From assembly GCA_034432595.1 (NCBI GenBank), contig DAOUBT010000005.1, positions 1 to 59,863 of the forward strand: 59,863 nucleotides of DNA, read 5' to 3'. Numbering within the stretch: the first letter of the stretch is position 1; every line of letters starts with the position of its first letter. The notes under the pieces were generated by a model. It searched no databases and had not been told where the DNA came from. It saw only the letters and a program-made list of their open reading frames with translations. This document shows positions 16,709-26,169 of this stretch, in pieces. The stretch comes from DAOTZR01 sp034432595. GTDB taxonomy: Bacteria > Chloroflexota > Anaerolineae > B4-G1 > SLSP01. The translations under genes and the position numbers were made by a program.

Positions 16709-16830
16709 GGCTAACGTGAACAAGCAGGCCGGTGCTTTTATTATGCATCCGAAATATCATCATCCCTGTAGGGCTACCCCGCTCGATTTGTAATGATCTT
16801 GACTCTCTATTTTATGAGACTCAAGCACCC

Positions 16831-16859
16831 TTGACCGTGAACTTTGTTTGCATTATATT
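16831..16859 (+). promoter_or_regulatory. Sigma-70-type promoter
   Basis: TTGACC (16831-16836), 17 bases, TATATT (16854-16859), about 160 bases before the DUF333 lipoprotein. The stretch 16534-17027 otherwise holds only the attC-like site; I see no gene in it. Confidence 0.6.
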
Positions 16860-17027
16860 TTCGAAAGCACCCCTGTCAAGAACCTGCACCTCCACGTACT
16901 TGCTAAAACCGATTGTCCCCATGCACAGCCAGCATCTCCCCCGCTGCTCGGCGCATCGTTTGGGGGAACTCTTCCTCTTGCGATGGCGTCATAGGGTTAT
17001 CATCCTGAGTGAGCAAGGAGGCATGTG

Positions 17028-17597
17028 ATGAGAATCGGGTGGTGCATGGGATTGTTGATGGCGTTGCTGGTGGCGGGATGCGCGTCCCCGACGCCGGTGC
17101 CGATGCCGGCGGTTGGGCCGGGCGCCAACATGGCCAACCCCGCTTCGACGCATTGCATCGAGAAGGGCGGCGAGGTGCAAATCCGCACCGATGCCAACGG
17201 CGGACAGATGGGCTTTTGTGTCTTCCCCGATGGCAGCGCGTGCGAGGAATGGGCCTTTTTCCGCGGGGAGTGCGCGCCGGGCGAGGAGAAGAGCGGCACG
17301 GAGAACGACCCCTTCGATACGGCACGGGTGCGCGATCAGGTGTTGACCTATCTCATGCAGACCTATGGCGCGGATACGTTGGGGCCGCTGCCGCCAGAAT
17401 GGCAGGTCGAAAACACGACGCCGACCGGTTTGGTGGGGGTGACGCGCATCGAGCATCGCGGCGGGGATTGGATTGTCGTCATCAGTTATCCTATCGTCCC
17501 GCCGGACCAGATCATCTACACGGTGGAGGTTATCCGCAGCGGCACGGATTTCCATTGGACAGGCGAGGTTACTCCTGACGGAACGATTCGCCAGTGA
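17028..17597 (+). CDS. DUF333-domain lipoprotein
   Basis: 189 residues. The signal peptide ends in LLVAGC, a clear lipobox, so it is anchored to the outer face of the membrane. Residues 35-75 (NPASTHCIEKGGEVQIR ... GFCVFPDGSACEEWAFFRGEC) are a textbook DUF333 module, four cysteines included, found in small exported proteins of unknown role. The C-terminal half (VLTYLMQTYG ... VVISYPIVPPDQIIYTVEV) is PepSY-like in feel but not assignable. AAGGAGG lies 6 bases before ATG 17028 (an in-frame GTG at 17025 is the alternative). It is a single-gene unit between its own promoter and terminator. Confidence 0.85.
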   Translation: MRIGWCMGLLMALLVAGCASPTPVPMPAVGPGANMANPASTHCIEKGGEVQIRTDANGGQMGFCVFPDGSACEEWAFFRGECAPGEEKSGTENDPFDTARVRDQVLTYLMQTYGADTLGPLPPEWQVENTTPTGLVGVTRIEHRGGDWIVVISYPIVPPDQIIYTVEVIRSGTDFHWTGEVTPDGTIRQ

Positions 17598-17603
17598 CGG
17601 ATC

Positions 17604-17654
17604 GAGACGTTGCAGGGCATGGGGTGAGGATGCTTTGCAACGTCTCTATTTTTG
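17604..17654 (+). terminator. Intrinsic terminator
   Basis: GAGACGTTGCA (17604-17614) pairs with TGCAACGTCTC (17636-17646) and is followed by TATTTTTG. It ends the DUF333 transcript. Confidence 0.8.
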
Positions 17655-17885
17655 CGTTTATGGGGTTTGGGTGTAGGATAGGCGCCATGAGGGAGTCATG
17701 AGCGGACGGGCATGGCTGGAGCGGTGGCGCCGTTCAGGCCAACATCATCATTCGTTCGCCGCGATTTCACAGCATCTTCATAAAATGGTTTTATCATGAA
17801 AGGTGCAACGTCCGCGTTTCGGGTGCGTATGAAAATTGTGGCGCGGGCATGGTCGAAAGTCATGCTGTCGGGCGGGTAAAACGAA

Positions 17886-20800
17886 ATGGCGATGCAAAAG
17901 TCTATCCGTAGTCTACATATCAAAATCGTGGGCTGGTCCTTTGTGCCGACGGTGACCATCATATTCACCCTTGTGGCGGTGATTGTGATGGGCGTGCGGC
18001 AGGTGACCATGATGGCGACGCAGTTAGCCGCCGAACAAATCGCGCAGGACTTCAAACAGGCGGAACAGGCTCTTTCGGATTTCGCTGCCACCTATCCCCT
18101 CACGCCAACGCTTGAGCTGCGCGCGACGACCCCTATAACGCCTGATGAAAAATTTCCGCCGCCGGAGCGCAACCTGGCCTTGCGGCAACCTAATCCCACC
18201 CTGACCCAGTTTACAGCCGGGGTGGTCTTGCTCAATGCTGAAGGCCTGGTGGTTGACGAGCGGCAGGGGGGGCGGCTTTACGTGAATATGGATTGGTCGA
18301 GCCTGCCGGAGTTCAGCTACGCTCGCGATAACGCCAGCGTCGGCATCACAGAACCGTTCCTTTCCGGCCTGATGCGGGTAGGGGATCAACAGCTTGTCGG
18401 CGCGTGGCTGCCGCTGGTGGATGAGCAGGGCGTGTTTAGCGGCGCGCTGGTGGGTCTGTGGCACCTGGGCTTTGACTTCACCGCTGACGATGCGCAGGTC
18501 GGCTTTTTGGATTTGATGGTTGTGGATAATCAGGGTTACATCCTGCACTACCGCGACCCGGCACGCTACGGTAGCCGCTTGCCACGCAGCGCCTTCTGGC
18601 GCGATATGTTCTCCGGCAAGTCTGGGTTGAGCCGCCTGCGTAATTTCGACGGACAATCGGCGCTGATCGGTTACGCTCCGATTCCTGATACGCCCTGGTA
18701 CCTTCTCGCCAGCATCCGCTGGACGGCTCTGGCCCAAAAGCAGGGGTTCTTCATACAATTGGTGGGCGTGATCCTGTTGCTGGGGATTATACTTCCACTC
18801 CTGGTGGTTCATTTCGGCGTTTCGCGCATCATGGCCCCCATTGCGGATTTGATTCTGGCCACACGCGAGGTGGCGAACGGCAATTTTGGGCGCACCATCG
18901 AAGCGCGGACCGGTGACGAGATTGAGGTGCTGGCCGATCAGTTCAATCTCATGTCGCAGCAACTCGCTGCCTCGTATGCCGAGTTGGAGCAGAAAGTAGC
19001 CGAGCGCACACAGCAATTGTTGCGTGTGAGTGAGGAGCGCGAACAACGCAACCGCGAGCTGATGTTGCTCAACCGCGTCATCGCCACCGCGGCTTCGGCA
19101 GAGGATGTGGAAAGTGTGTTGACCAGCATCTGCCGGGAATTGGCGGATGCGTTCAAGGTGCCGCAGGTGGGCGCAGCGCTGCTGGCGCCGGATGGGCGGC
19201 AGCTCAAGGTTGTGGCGGAATACTGTAGCAAGGGACGCACCTGTGCCATCGGTAGCCTGATCGCGCTGGGGGAGAGTACCCCCACGCAACAGGTGCTGGA
19301 ACGCGGCGAACCTTTGTTTATCCCTGATGTGAGCGTTTATCCCGGCCTGGATGTCTCGCCGGACGTGCGCTCCATGCTCCTGTTGCCCGTGCCTATCGGC
19401 GCGCGCATCGCCGGCACCATCGGCCTGGATTGCACCGAGGCGCGTGACTTCAGCGCGGAGGAAATCGCGCTGGCGATGAGCATCGTCAAGGCTACCTCGC
19501 AGACGCTGGAGCGCCTGCAGGCCGAGGCCGCCTTGCGCCGCAATGAGGAACGCCTTACCATCGCCATGGAAGCGGCCAATCTCATGCTGTGGGACCTGGA
19601 CGTGCGCACCGGCGAGATGGTTGTGGCGGATTACGGCGCACCGCAGGAGGGCCTGTGCGCTAATGAATTGTACGCCGCCTGGATGGCGGCCCTTGCTCCG
19701 GAGGAACGCGCGCGCATCGAGGAGGCGAAACGGCAGCACATTGCCGGCCTGACCCCGCGCTTCGAGGTGGAGTTCCGCGTGCCGGAGGAACCGGGGCGCT
19801 GGTCCTGGAAGTTGCAGCGCGGGCGCATCACGGCACGGGATGAGGCGGGCCATCCGCTGCGCGTGACCGGCATCCTGGAAGATATTACCGCGCGTAAGCA
19901 GTTTGAGGAGGATTTGCAGCGCGCACGCGACGCAGCTGAGGCCGCCAACCGCGCCAAGAGCGCTTTCCTGGCCAGCATGAGCCACGAACTGCGCACCCCG
20001 CTTAACGCGATTTTGGGCTTTACCCAGCTCATGGCGCGCGACCCGGCCCTTTCGCCGGAACAACGTGAGAATCTGGAGATTATCAACCGCAGCGGGCAGC
20101 ATCTTCTTTCGCTCATCAACGACGTGCTGGAGATGTCCAAGATTGAGTCCGGGCGCACGCGCTTGTTCGAGCAGAGCTTCGATTTCTATCGCCTGTTAGA
20201 GGATCTGGAAAATATGTTCGCCCTGCGCGCGGACAACAAGGGACTGTTGCTCACCTTCGAGCGCGGTGAGGACGTGCCCCGTTACATCCGGGCGGATGAG
20301 AGCAAGTTGCGGCAGGTGCTCATCAATCTGTTAGGCAACGCCGTCAAGTTCACGGAACAGGGGGAGGTGCGCCTGAAGGTGCGCTATCAATCTGCGCCGC
20401 AGATGCGCCTCTTCTTTGAGGTGCACGATACAGGCCCTGGCATCAAAGCTGAGGAGTTGGAGGTCATCTTCGATCCCTTTGTGCAAAGTGAGAGCGGTCT
20501 GCGCTCGCAGGAAGGCACGGGATTGGGCCTGCCCATCAGCCGCGAGTTCGTGCGCATGATGGGAGGGGATATCGGCGTGGATAGCACGCCCGGCGTTGGC
20601 AGCATCTTCTACTTCGATATCCCCATCACGCTGGCCACGGCGGACGACGTGGAGGAGACGAAGCCGCGCCGGCGCGTGGTGGGCCTGGCGCAAGGACAGC
20701 CGACTTATCGCATGTTGGTGGTGGAGGATAAGTGGGCTAACCGCAAGCTGCTGGTGCGGTTGTTGCAACCTCTCGGCTTTGAAATCCGCGAGGCGACGAA

Positions 20801-21320
20801 TGGACAGGAGGCCCTGGAAATCTGGGAAAGCTGGAAGCCGCATGTGGTGTGGATGGACATGCGGATGCCGGTGATGGATGGCTACGAGGCGACGCGCCGC
20901 ATCAAGGCCACCGTGCAGGGACAGGCCACCATCGTCATTGCCATCACGGCGAGCGCCTTTGAAGAGGATCGCAAGCTGATCCTTTCCGAGGGCTGCGATG
21001 ATTTCATCCGCAAACCCTTCCAGGAATGGGAGATTTACGACCGTCTGGAGCGTCATCTGGGGCTGCGCTTTATCTACGAAGAGGAGCGTCTGGAAAGCGG
21101 GGCGGTGCCGGAGGATGCGCAGAACGTGCTCAAGGGCGATGGCCTGATGGCGCAGCCCGAAGCCTGGCGCGCCGATCTGCGCACAGCCGCGCTCCAGGCT
21201 GATGCGGAGTGGGTGCTCCGTCTGGCCGACGAGGCCAATGATGCGCGCATCGCCGAAGCGCTGCGCGGTCTGGTGCGCGATTTCCGCTTCGACCTGATTT
21301 TAGAAGCCATGCAAGCCTGA
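17886..21320 (+). CDS. Hybrid sensor histidine kinase (Cache-like sensor, HAMP, GAF, PAS, HisKA, HATPase, REC)
   Basis: 1144 residues. Helix near 15-37, extracellular sensor region (about 40-285, Cache-like), second helix near 288-310, HAMP, a coiled linker, GAF (about 395-545), PAS (about 555-680), then the kinase: phospho-accepting His700 in SHELRTPLNAILGF, N box VLINLLGNAVKF, GTGLGLP, and a receiver domain with Asp991 in WMDMRMPVMDG. A 70-residue helical C-terminus follows. It reads an external signal and passes phosphate to its own receiver. It starts a run of signalling genes; the next start is 12 bases past the stop. Its kinase-receiver half closely resembles that of the gene at 23172. 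ATG 17892 is an alternative start. Confidence 0.9.
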   Translation: MAMQKSIRSLHIKIVGWSFVPTVTIIFTLVAVIVMGVRQVTMMATQLAAEQIAQDFKQAEQALSDFAATYPLTPTLELRATTPITPDEKFPPPERNLALRQPNPTLTQFTAGVVLLNAEGLVVDERQGGRLYVNMDWSSLPEFSYARDNASVGITEPFLSGLMRVGDQQLVGAWLPLVDEQGVFSGALVGLWHLGFDFTADDAQVGFLDLMVVDNQGYILHYRDPARYGSRLPRSAFWRDMFSGKSGLSRLRNFDGQSALIGYAPIPDTPWYLLASIRWTALAQKQGFFIQLVGVILLLGIILPLLVVHFGVSRIMAPIADLILATREVANGNFGRTIEARTGDEIEVLADQFNLMSQQLAASYAELEQKVAERTQQLLRVSEEREQRNRELMLLNRVIATAASAEDVESVLTSICRELADAFKVPQVGAALLAPDGRQLKVVAEYCSKGRTCAIGSLIALGESTPTQQVLERGEPLFIPDVSVYPGLDVSPDVRSMLLLPVPIGARIAGTIGLDCTEARDFSAEEIALAMSIVKATSQTLERLQAEAALRRNEERLTIAMEAANLMLWDLDVRTGEMVVADYGAPQEGLCANELYAAWMAALAPEERARIEEAKRQHIAGLTPRFEVEFRVPEEPGRWSWKLQRGRITARDEAGHPLRVTGILEDITARKQFEEDLQRARDAAEAANRAKSAFLASMSHELRTPLNAILGFTQLMARDPALSPEQRENLEIINRSGQHLLSLINDVLEMSKIESGRTRLFEQSFDFYRLLEDLENMFALRADNKGLLLTFERGEDVPRYIRADESKLRQVLINLLGNAVKFTEQGEVRLKVRYQSAPQMRLFFEVHDTGPGIKAEELEVIFDPFVQSESGLRSQEGTGLGLPISREFVRMMGGDIGVDSTPGVGSIFYFDIPITLATADDVEETKPRRRVVGLAQGQPTYRMLVVEDKWANRKLLVRLLQPLGFEIREATNGQEALEIWESWKPHVVWMDMRMPVMDGYEATRRIKATVQGQATIVIAITASAFEEDRKLILSEGCDDFIRKPFQEWEIYDRLERHLGLRFIYEEERLESGAVPEDAQNVLKGDGLMAQPEAWRADLRTAALQADAEWVLRLADEANDARIAEALRGLVRDFRFDLILEAMQA

Positions 21321-21332
21321 ATGGAGGGAGTT

Positions 21333-22448
21333 GTGACCCAACCGATAAGCGGTAACATTCTGGTGGTGGACGATACGCCGGCTAATTTGCGGCTGCTTTC
21401 CAACATGCTCAGCGAACAGGGCTTTAAAGTGCGCTCGGTCATCAACGGACCTATGGCGCTCACGGCCGTCCGCGCCGCACCGCCGGACCTGATTCTGCTC
21501 GATATTAACATGCCGGGCATGAACGGCTACGAAGTGTGCGAGCAGCTCAAAGCTGACCCGGCCACGCGCGACATCCCCATCATCTTCATCAGCGCGCTGG
21601 ATGAGGTGCACGACAAGGTGAAGGCTTTTACGGTGGGCGGCGTGGACTACATCACCAAGCCCTTCCAGTTTGAGGAGGTGCTGGCGCGCGTGCGCACCCA
21701 TCTGGCGCTGCGCAATCTGCAGCGTGAGTTGCAGGCCGAAATCGAGCAGCGCGACCGCCTCATCGCCGAACTGGATGCTTACGCGCACACCGTTGCCCAC
21801 GACCTCAAGAATCCGCTCACGGCTTTGCTGGGCTTCAGCTCGTTGCTGCTCAAGCGCTATCAACGCCTCACGCCGGAAGAGATTGAGCAAAATCTGACCA
21901 TGATTGCGCAGAACGCGCGCAAAATGACCAACATCATTGACGAATTGCTGCTGCTTTCGAGTGTGCGCAAGGTGGATGAGGTGGCCTGCGAGCCGCTCGA
22001 TATGGCGTACATCGTGGCAGAGGCCAAGAGTCGCCTGGTGGATATGATTGCCGATTCCGGTGCGCTGATTGAAGAGCCGGAGAGCTGGCCGGTAGCTTAT
22101 GGCCATGCCGCCTGGGTGGAAGAGGTGTGGGCCAATTACCTGAGCAACGCCATCAAGTACGGCGGGACGCCGCCGCAGATCCGCCTGGGCGGTGAGCCGT
22201 GGCATGACGGCAGGGTGCGCTTCTGGGTGCGCGATAACGGACCGGGCCTGGCCGCGGAAGAGTGCGCGCGCCTCTTCACGCCTTTTGAGCGTCTCGGTCA
22301 GGTGCGCGCTAAGGGACACGGCCTGGGACTTTCTATTGTGCAGCGCATCGTGCAAAAACTTGGCGGTGAGGTCGGTGTGGAAAGTGCCCCTGGCGAGGGC
22401 AGCCTCTTTTACTTCACCTTACCCGCTTCCCTGGAGGAACCGGCATGA
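21333..22448 (+). CDS. Response regulator receiver fused to a histidine kinase
   Basis: 371 residues. The order is reversed relative to its neighbour: receiver first (ILVVDDTPANLRLL; phospho-acceptor Asp57 in LLDINMPGMNG; KPF), a short coiled coil, then HisKA with His156 in VAHDLKNPLTALLGF and HATPase_c (NYLSNAIKYG, DNGPGL, GHGLGLSIV). No membrane segment, so it is a cytosolic relay that could take phosphate from the preceding hybrid kinase. GTG 21333 is chosen because GGAGG lies 5 bases before it; that motif is inside the longer frame that opens at ATG 21321. The stop overlaps the next start as ATGA. Confidence 0.88.
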   Translation: MTQPISGNILVVDDTPANLRLLSNMLSEQGFKVRSVINGPMALTAVRAAPPDLILLDINMPGMNGYEVCEQLKADPATRDIPIIFISALDEVHDKVKAFTVGGVDYITKPFQFEEVLARVRTHLALRNLQRELQAEIEQRDRLIAELDAYAHTVAHDLKNPLTALLGFSSLLLKRYQRLTPEEIEQNLTMIAQNARKMTNIIDELLLLSSVRKVDEVACEPLDMAYIVAEAKSRLVDMIADSGALIEEPESWPVAYGHAAWVEEVWANYLSNAIKYGGTPPQIRLGGEPWHDGRVRFWVRDNGPGLAAEECARLFTPFERLGQVRAKGHGLGLSIVQRIVQKLGGEVGVESAPGEGSLFYFTLPASLEEPA

Positions 22449-23038
22449 GCGAAGAACATCCCTCTCCTTCTGACGCTCCCTGGCATCCCCCCGATTTTCA
22501 GGTGGTGGATCAGGTTTTCGCGCGCTACGGGCGCGTTTTGGTTGGCCTGAGCCTTATCGCCCTGGGCATGGCGCTTTTCCTGGCGCAGTTCTTTCAAATC
22601 GCGTTGCTGCGCTATCTCTGGCCGCTCTTTATCCTGGTGCCGGGGCTGGCGCTCTTTTTTGCGGCCATGCGCGCTCCGCACGAGGTGGCGCAGGGCTTGA
22701 TTGTGCCCGGCAGCATCATCACCATGCTGGGCCTTCTTCTGCTGTATCAGCTCTGGTTCAACCATTGGGAAAGCTGGGCCTACGCCTGGAGCCTGTTGCC
22801 GCTTTCCATCGGCCTTGGACAGATGATTTACGGGTATCTACGCGGCTATCCCAATTTGCTGAATACCGGACGGGGATTGGTGCAGGTCTTCGGTATCATT
22901 TTCGCTGCCGGTTTTTTCTTTTTTGAGATGATTCTCAACATTAGCGACATGGGAATCTGGGCCTGGATCGCGCTCTTTATCGGGGGTGGGGTATACCTGA
23001 TCTGGCGCAGCTTGCGCGCCGGCTCGCAAAGCGCATAG
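22445..23038 (+). CDS. Polytopic membrane protein of unknown function
   Basis: 197 residues with about six membrane segments after a 30-residue polar N-terminus (LVGLSLIALGMALFLAQFF, YLWPLFILVPGLALFFAAM, LIVPGSIITMLGLLLLYQLW and others). The repeated 'LWPLFILVPGLALF' motif recalls LiaI/LiaF-type and DUF5668 membrane proteins that sit with two-component systems. It is coupled by ATGA to the receiver-kinase and ends at an intrinsic terminator, so it belongs to the signalling operon and may be a sensor or output partner. No specific role can be assigned. Confidence 0.75.
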   Translation: MSEEHPSPSDAPWHPPDFQVVDQVFARYGRVLVGLSLIALGMALFLAQFFQIALLRYLWPLFILVPGLALFFAAMRAPHEVAQGLIVPGSIITMLGLLLLYQLWFNHWESWAYAWSLLPLSIGLGQMIYGYLRGYPNLLNTGRGLVQVFGIIFAAGFFFFEMILNISDMGIWAWIALFIGGGVYLIWRSLRAGSQSA

Positions 23039-23061
23039 GGACGCTGCTCACGCACACAGCA

Positions 23062-23093
23062 GGGCCGCCGCAATGCCTCAGGCGGCCCTTTTC
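23062..23093 (+). terminator. Intrinsic terminator
   Basis: GGGCCGCC (23062-23069) and GGCGGCCC (23081-23088) form an 8-bp stem followed by TTTTCT. It ends the first kinase operon. Confidence 0.85.
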
Positions 23094-23171
23094 TCAAGTT
23101 TCGAGTCGTAGCGTGTGGCCTTTGCGTTTTCATTCGTCTGGGCGGAAATACCCGCGTTAGGGGATAAACGT

Positions 23172-25592
23172 ATGGATTGGCAAAAACTCTTTTTGGCGCT
23201 CCCTGTTTTGGTGGATGTCGGCCCGCTGCTCATCGGGATTGTGCTCAATGGCAGTCTGACACTCTATTTGTGGCGGCGACGGGAAGCGCCCGGCTCTCGC
23301 TACCTTATCCTCTACCTCTTGGCGGCCCTGGAATGGGCCATTGCTTCCGTTCCGCCGTATTTCGGCGCTCCTCTGGGGGCATGGGATGCGCTCAGCATGG
23401 CCGGGGTATTCCTGATGCCCCTGGCCTGGATCGGCTTTGCCCTGGCTTACACGGGACGTGCCCACCTCATCAACCTGAAAAACGCGCTTTCCCTTTCCGC
23501 CGTGCCTTTCTTGGGTTACATCGGCATTTGGGTGGTAACCTTCTTCCCATCCTTGAGTCAGACGTGGTTGGGCTTTGTGGTCTACATGGTTCCCCTGACT
23601 TACGGCCTGATTTTGCTGGGCATCGGCGCGGGCCTCTTGCTTCAGGCCATGCTGCGGTATCCGGGCCACCGTGCGCAGTACCTCACGCTCTTGTTTGGCA
23701 TGTTAACCCCTTGGTTCTTCGTGATTCTGCAGAACTTCGGCCTTTCTCCCTGGCCGGGCATTAACTTTCTCCCGCTTGCTTTTGCGCTGGGAGCGCTGCT
23801 GGCCGTGCTGGGCTTTGCGCGCTATCAGGTTTTTGACATCATCCCCGTAGCGCAGGATGTGGTGATGGGGAATCTGCGCGTGGGGGTGCTGGTCCTCGAC
23901 CCGTTTAACCGTGTGGTGGACATCAATCCCGCGGCGCGCCGTGCTTTGAACCTTACGCTTGAGACATGTCCGGTGGGAACTTTCGTCACGCAGGTGTTGC
24001 AACCTTATCCCGCCCTGTTAAACCTGCTGCAGGGTGAGCACAGCCATGGGGAAGTGACCCTCGCCACGCCGCAGGGAACGCGCAGTTATGAAATCACCCT
24101 TTCGCCCCTGCGCGACCGCCACAAAGTCATCGTGGGGCGCGTGCTCTTGATGTACGACATCACCGAACGCAAACGGGTGGAAAACGAGTTGCGGCAGGCG
24201 CGCGATGCCGCCGAATCCGCCAACCGCGCCAAAAGCGCCTTTCTGGCGAACATGAGCCACGAACTACGCACCCCTCTCAATGCCATCCTGGGCTTTGCTG
24301 AGCTGATGGGGCGGGATGCTTTTCTCACCGCCGAGCAGCGCGAATACCTTGACATCATCACGCGCAGCGGTCAGCACCTGCTTGCGCTCATCAACGACGT
24401 GCTGGAAATGTCCAAAATTGAGGCCGGACGCACGACCCTGCGCCCGGAAAACTTCGATTTGTGGGCCTTGTTGCAAACCCTGGAGGAAATGTTCGCCCTG
24501 CGCGCGCAAGAAAAGGGCCTGCAGCTCTTCTTCGAGCGCGCCGCCGACGTGCCGCGCTATGTGTCCACGGATCAGAGCAAACTGCGGCAGGTGCTCATCA
24601 ACCTGTTGAGCAATGCCGTGAAATTCACCCACAAAGGCGGGGTCACCTTGCGCGTGGGCGCCTATCCGCAACCGGACGGCACGCAGCGCCTGGCCTTTGA
24701 GGTGGAAGATACCGGCGTGGGCATCGCGCCGGAGGAGCTGCCGCGCCTTTTTGACCCCTTTGTGCAAACGAGCAGCGGTGAAAAAGCGCAAGAAGGCACG
24801 GGGCTGGGATTGGCGATCAGCGCGCAGTACGTCCGCCTGTTAGGCGGAGAGCTGAGCGTGCAGAGCACGCCGGACGTGGGCACGCGCTTCCGCTTCGAGA
24901 TTCCTGTGGCCCTGGTGCGCGCGGAGGATGTGGAACCTCTGGCGAAACGGCGGCGCGTGGTGGGCCTTGTGCCGGGACAGCCGACCTATCGCCTGCTCGT
25001 GGCGGAGGACCGCGCGGCGAACCGCATCCTGTTGGAGCGGCTGCTCAAAACGCTGGGTTTTGAGGTGCGTTCCGTGACCAACGGGCAGGAAGTGTTGGCG
25101 GTGTGGGAGACCTGGAAACCTCACCTCATCTGGATGGATATGCGGATGCCGGTTATGGATGGCTACGAAGCGACGCGGCGCATCAAGGCCACCGCGCAGG
25201 GGCAGGCTACCATCATTGTCGCCATCACCGCGAGCGCGTTCGAGGAGGACCGCGCGCTGATTCTTTCCGAGGGGTGTGATGATTTCGTGCGCAAGCCCTT
25301 CCGCGAGGAGGAGATTTGCGACGTGCTCACGCGCCATTTGGGCGTGCAGTTCATCTACCAGGATGAAGAAACCACGTCGGAAATCGCCGCTGCGCCGCTC
25401 ACACCGGAGCAGCGGGCGCTTTTAACGGAGGATTGGCGCTCACGCGCGCGGCAGGCCGCTGCGCAGGCTGATGCGGACGTGCTCTTGCAGCTCGTGGAGG
25501 AGTTGCGCGCCGCGCATCCCGATTTGGCGCTGGCTTTGCGTGCATTGCTGGAAGATTTCCGCTTCGATCTCATCCTGGATTGGCTGGCATAG
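23172..25592 (+). CDS. Hybrid histidine kinase with 7TM sensor, PAS, HisKA, HATPase and REC
   Basis: 806 residues. The first 230 hold seven helices of the kind found at the N-terminus of some histidine kinases (7TM type: LLYLLAALEWAIASV ... LAYTGRAHLINLKN). PAS follows (about 235-340), then HisKA with His363 in SHELRTPLNAILGF, HATPase_c, and a receiver with Asp656 in WMDMRMPVMDG and the same helical C-terminus as the gene at 17886. From the H box to the end the two kinases are near copies while the sensors differ, so one arose by duplication and sensor swap. ATG 23172 fits the family start and has AGGGG upstream; 19 earlier residues are rejected. Confidence 0.9.
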   Translation: MDWQKLFLALPVLVDVGPLLIGIVLNGSLTLYLWRRREAPGSRYLILYLLAALEWAIASVPPYFGAPLGAWDALSMAGVFLMPLAWIGFALAYTGRAHLINLKNALSLSAVPFLGYIGIWVVTFFPSLSQTWLGFVVYMVPLTYGLILLGIGAGLLLQAMLRYPGHRAQYLTLLFGMLTPWFFVILQNFGLSPWPGINFLPLAFALGALLAVLGFARYQVFDIIPVAQDVVMGNLRVGVLVLDPFNRVVDINPAARRALNLTLETCPVGTFVTQVLQPYPALLNLLQGEHSHGEVTLATPQGTRSYEITLSPLRDRHKVIVGRVLLMYDITERKRVENELRQARDAAESANRAKSAFLANMSHELRTPLNAILGFAELMGRDAFLTAEQREYLDIITRSGQHLLALINDVLEMSKIEAGRTTLRPENFDLWALLQTLEEMFALRAQEKGLQLFFERAADVPRYVSTDQSKLRQVLINLLSNAVKFTHKGGVTLRVGAYPQPDGTQRLAFEVEDTGVGIAPEELPRLFDPFVQTSSGEKAQEGTGLGLAISAQYVRLLGGELSVQSTPDVGTRFRFEIPVALVRAEDVEPLAKRRRVVGLVPGQPTYRLLVAEDRAANRILLERLLKTLGFEVRSVTNGQEVLAVWETWKPHLIWMDMRMPVMDGYEATRRIKATAQGQATIIVAITASAFEEDRALILSEGCDDFVRKPFREEEICDVLTRHLGVQFIYQDEETTSEIAAAPLTPEQRALLTEDWRSRARQAAAQADADVLLQLVEELRAAHPDLALALRALLEDFRFDLILDWLA

Positions 25593-25636
25593 GCCTGTAT
25601 GGGCGGACGCTTCCACAACAAAGCGCTTGGGGTTAC

Positions 25637-25663
25637 TTGACTCTTCCGCATTTTGCGTACAAT
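25637..25663 (+). promoter_or_regulatory. Promoter of the FKBP gene
   Basis: TTGACT (25637-25642), 15 bases, TACAAT (25658-25663). The GGGAGG at 25684-25689 is about 15 bases before ATG 25705, farther than usual. Confidence 0.5.
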
Positions 25664-25704
25664 CATGACATCACGTCGTACACGGGAGGTTAATCACCAT
25701 CATC

Positions 25705-26169
25705 ATGATTCGTCGTATCCTCGTGACCCTGTTCATTTTAGGGGCCTTGCTGGGTTGTGCGCGGACGCCAACGTCTGATGCGACACCCACCGGGGCACCC
25801 CTTCCCACATCAGAACCCAAGGAGACCATTGTGACCACCAGCAGCGGTTTGCAATACATTGAGTATGAAGCCGGCACCGGCCCGCAACCCCAGAAGGGGG
25901 ACGTGGTAGCCGTTCATTATGTCGGCACCCTCACCGACGGCACCGAATTTGATAGCTCCTACAAACGAGGTGAGCCGTTTGTCTTCCCCTTAGGCATGGG
26001 GCGCGTCATCAAAGGCTGGGATGAGGGCATTGCCATGATGCATGTCGGTGGCAAAGCGCGCCTCATCATTCCGCCGGAGCTGGCTTATGGCAACCGTAGC
26101 GTTGGCGGTGTGATTCCGCCCAATGCCACCCTCATTTTCGACGTGGAGCTGGTTGAAATCCTGCCCTAG
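25705..26169 (+). CDS. FKBP-type peptidyl-prolyl isomerase lipoprotein (first domain)
   Basis: 154 residues. The signal peptide ends in GALLGC (lipobox), then a TPTSDATPTGAPLP linker and one complete FKBP domain: VAVHYVGTLTDGTEFDSS, VIKGWDEGIAMMHVGGKARL, AYGNRSVGGVIPPNATLIFDVEL. FKBPs speed cis-trans proline turns; as a lipoprotein it would assist folding outside the membrane. The frame stops at TAG 26167-26169, yet it continues without a shift into a second FKBP domain (next entry), so the ancestral product was a 279-residue tandem FKBP. Whether the amber codon is a sequencing error, a recent mutation or is read through cannot be told here. Confidence 0.85.
   Translation: MIRRILVTLFILGALLGCARTPTSDATPTGAPLPTSEPKETIVTTSSGLQYIEYEAGTGPQPQKGDVVAVHYVGTLTDGTEFDSSYKRGEPFVFPLGMGRVIKGWDEGIAMMHVGGKARLIIPPELAYGNRSVGGVIPPNATLIFDVELVEILP

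Noticed and set aside
18024..20102. A 692-codon open frame antisense to the first hybrid kinase
   Set aside because: It mirrors a gene with clear domains; its product has no family features and is rich in His, Arg and Gln, as expected from the reverse of GC-rich coding sequence.
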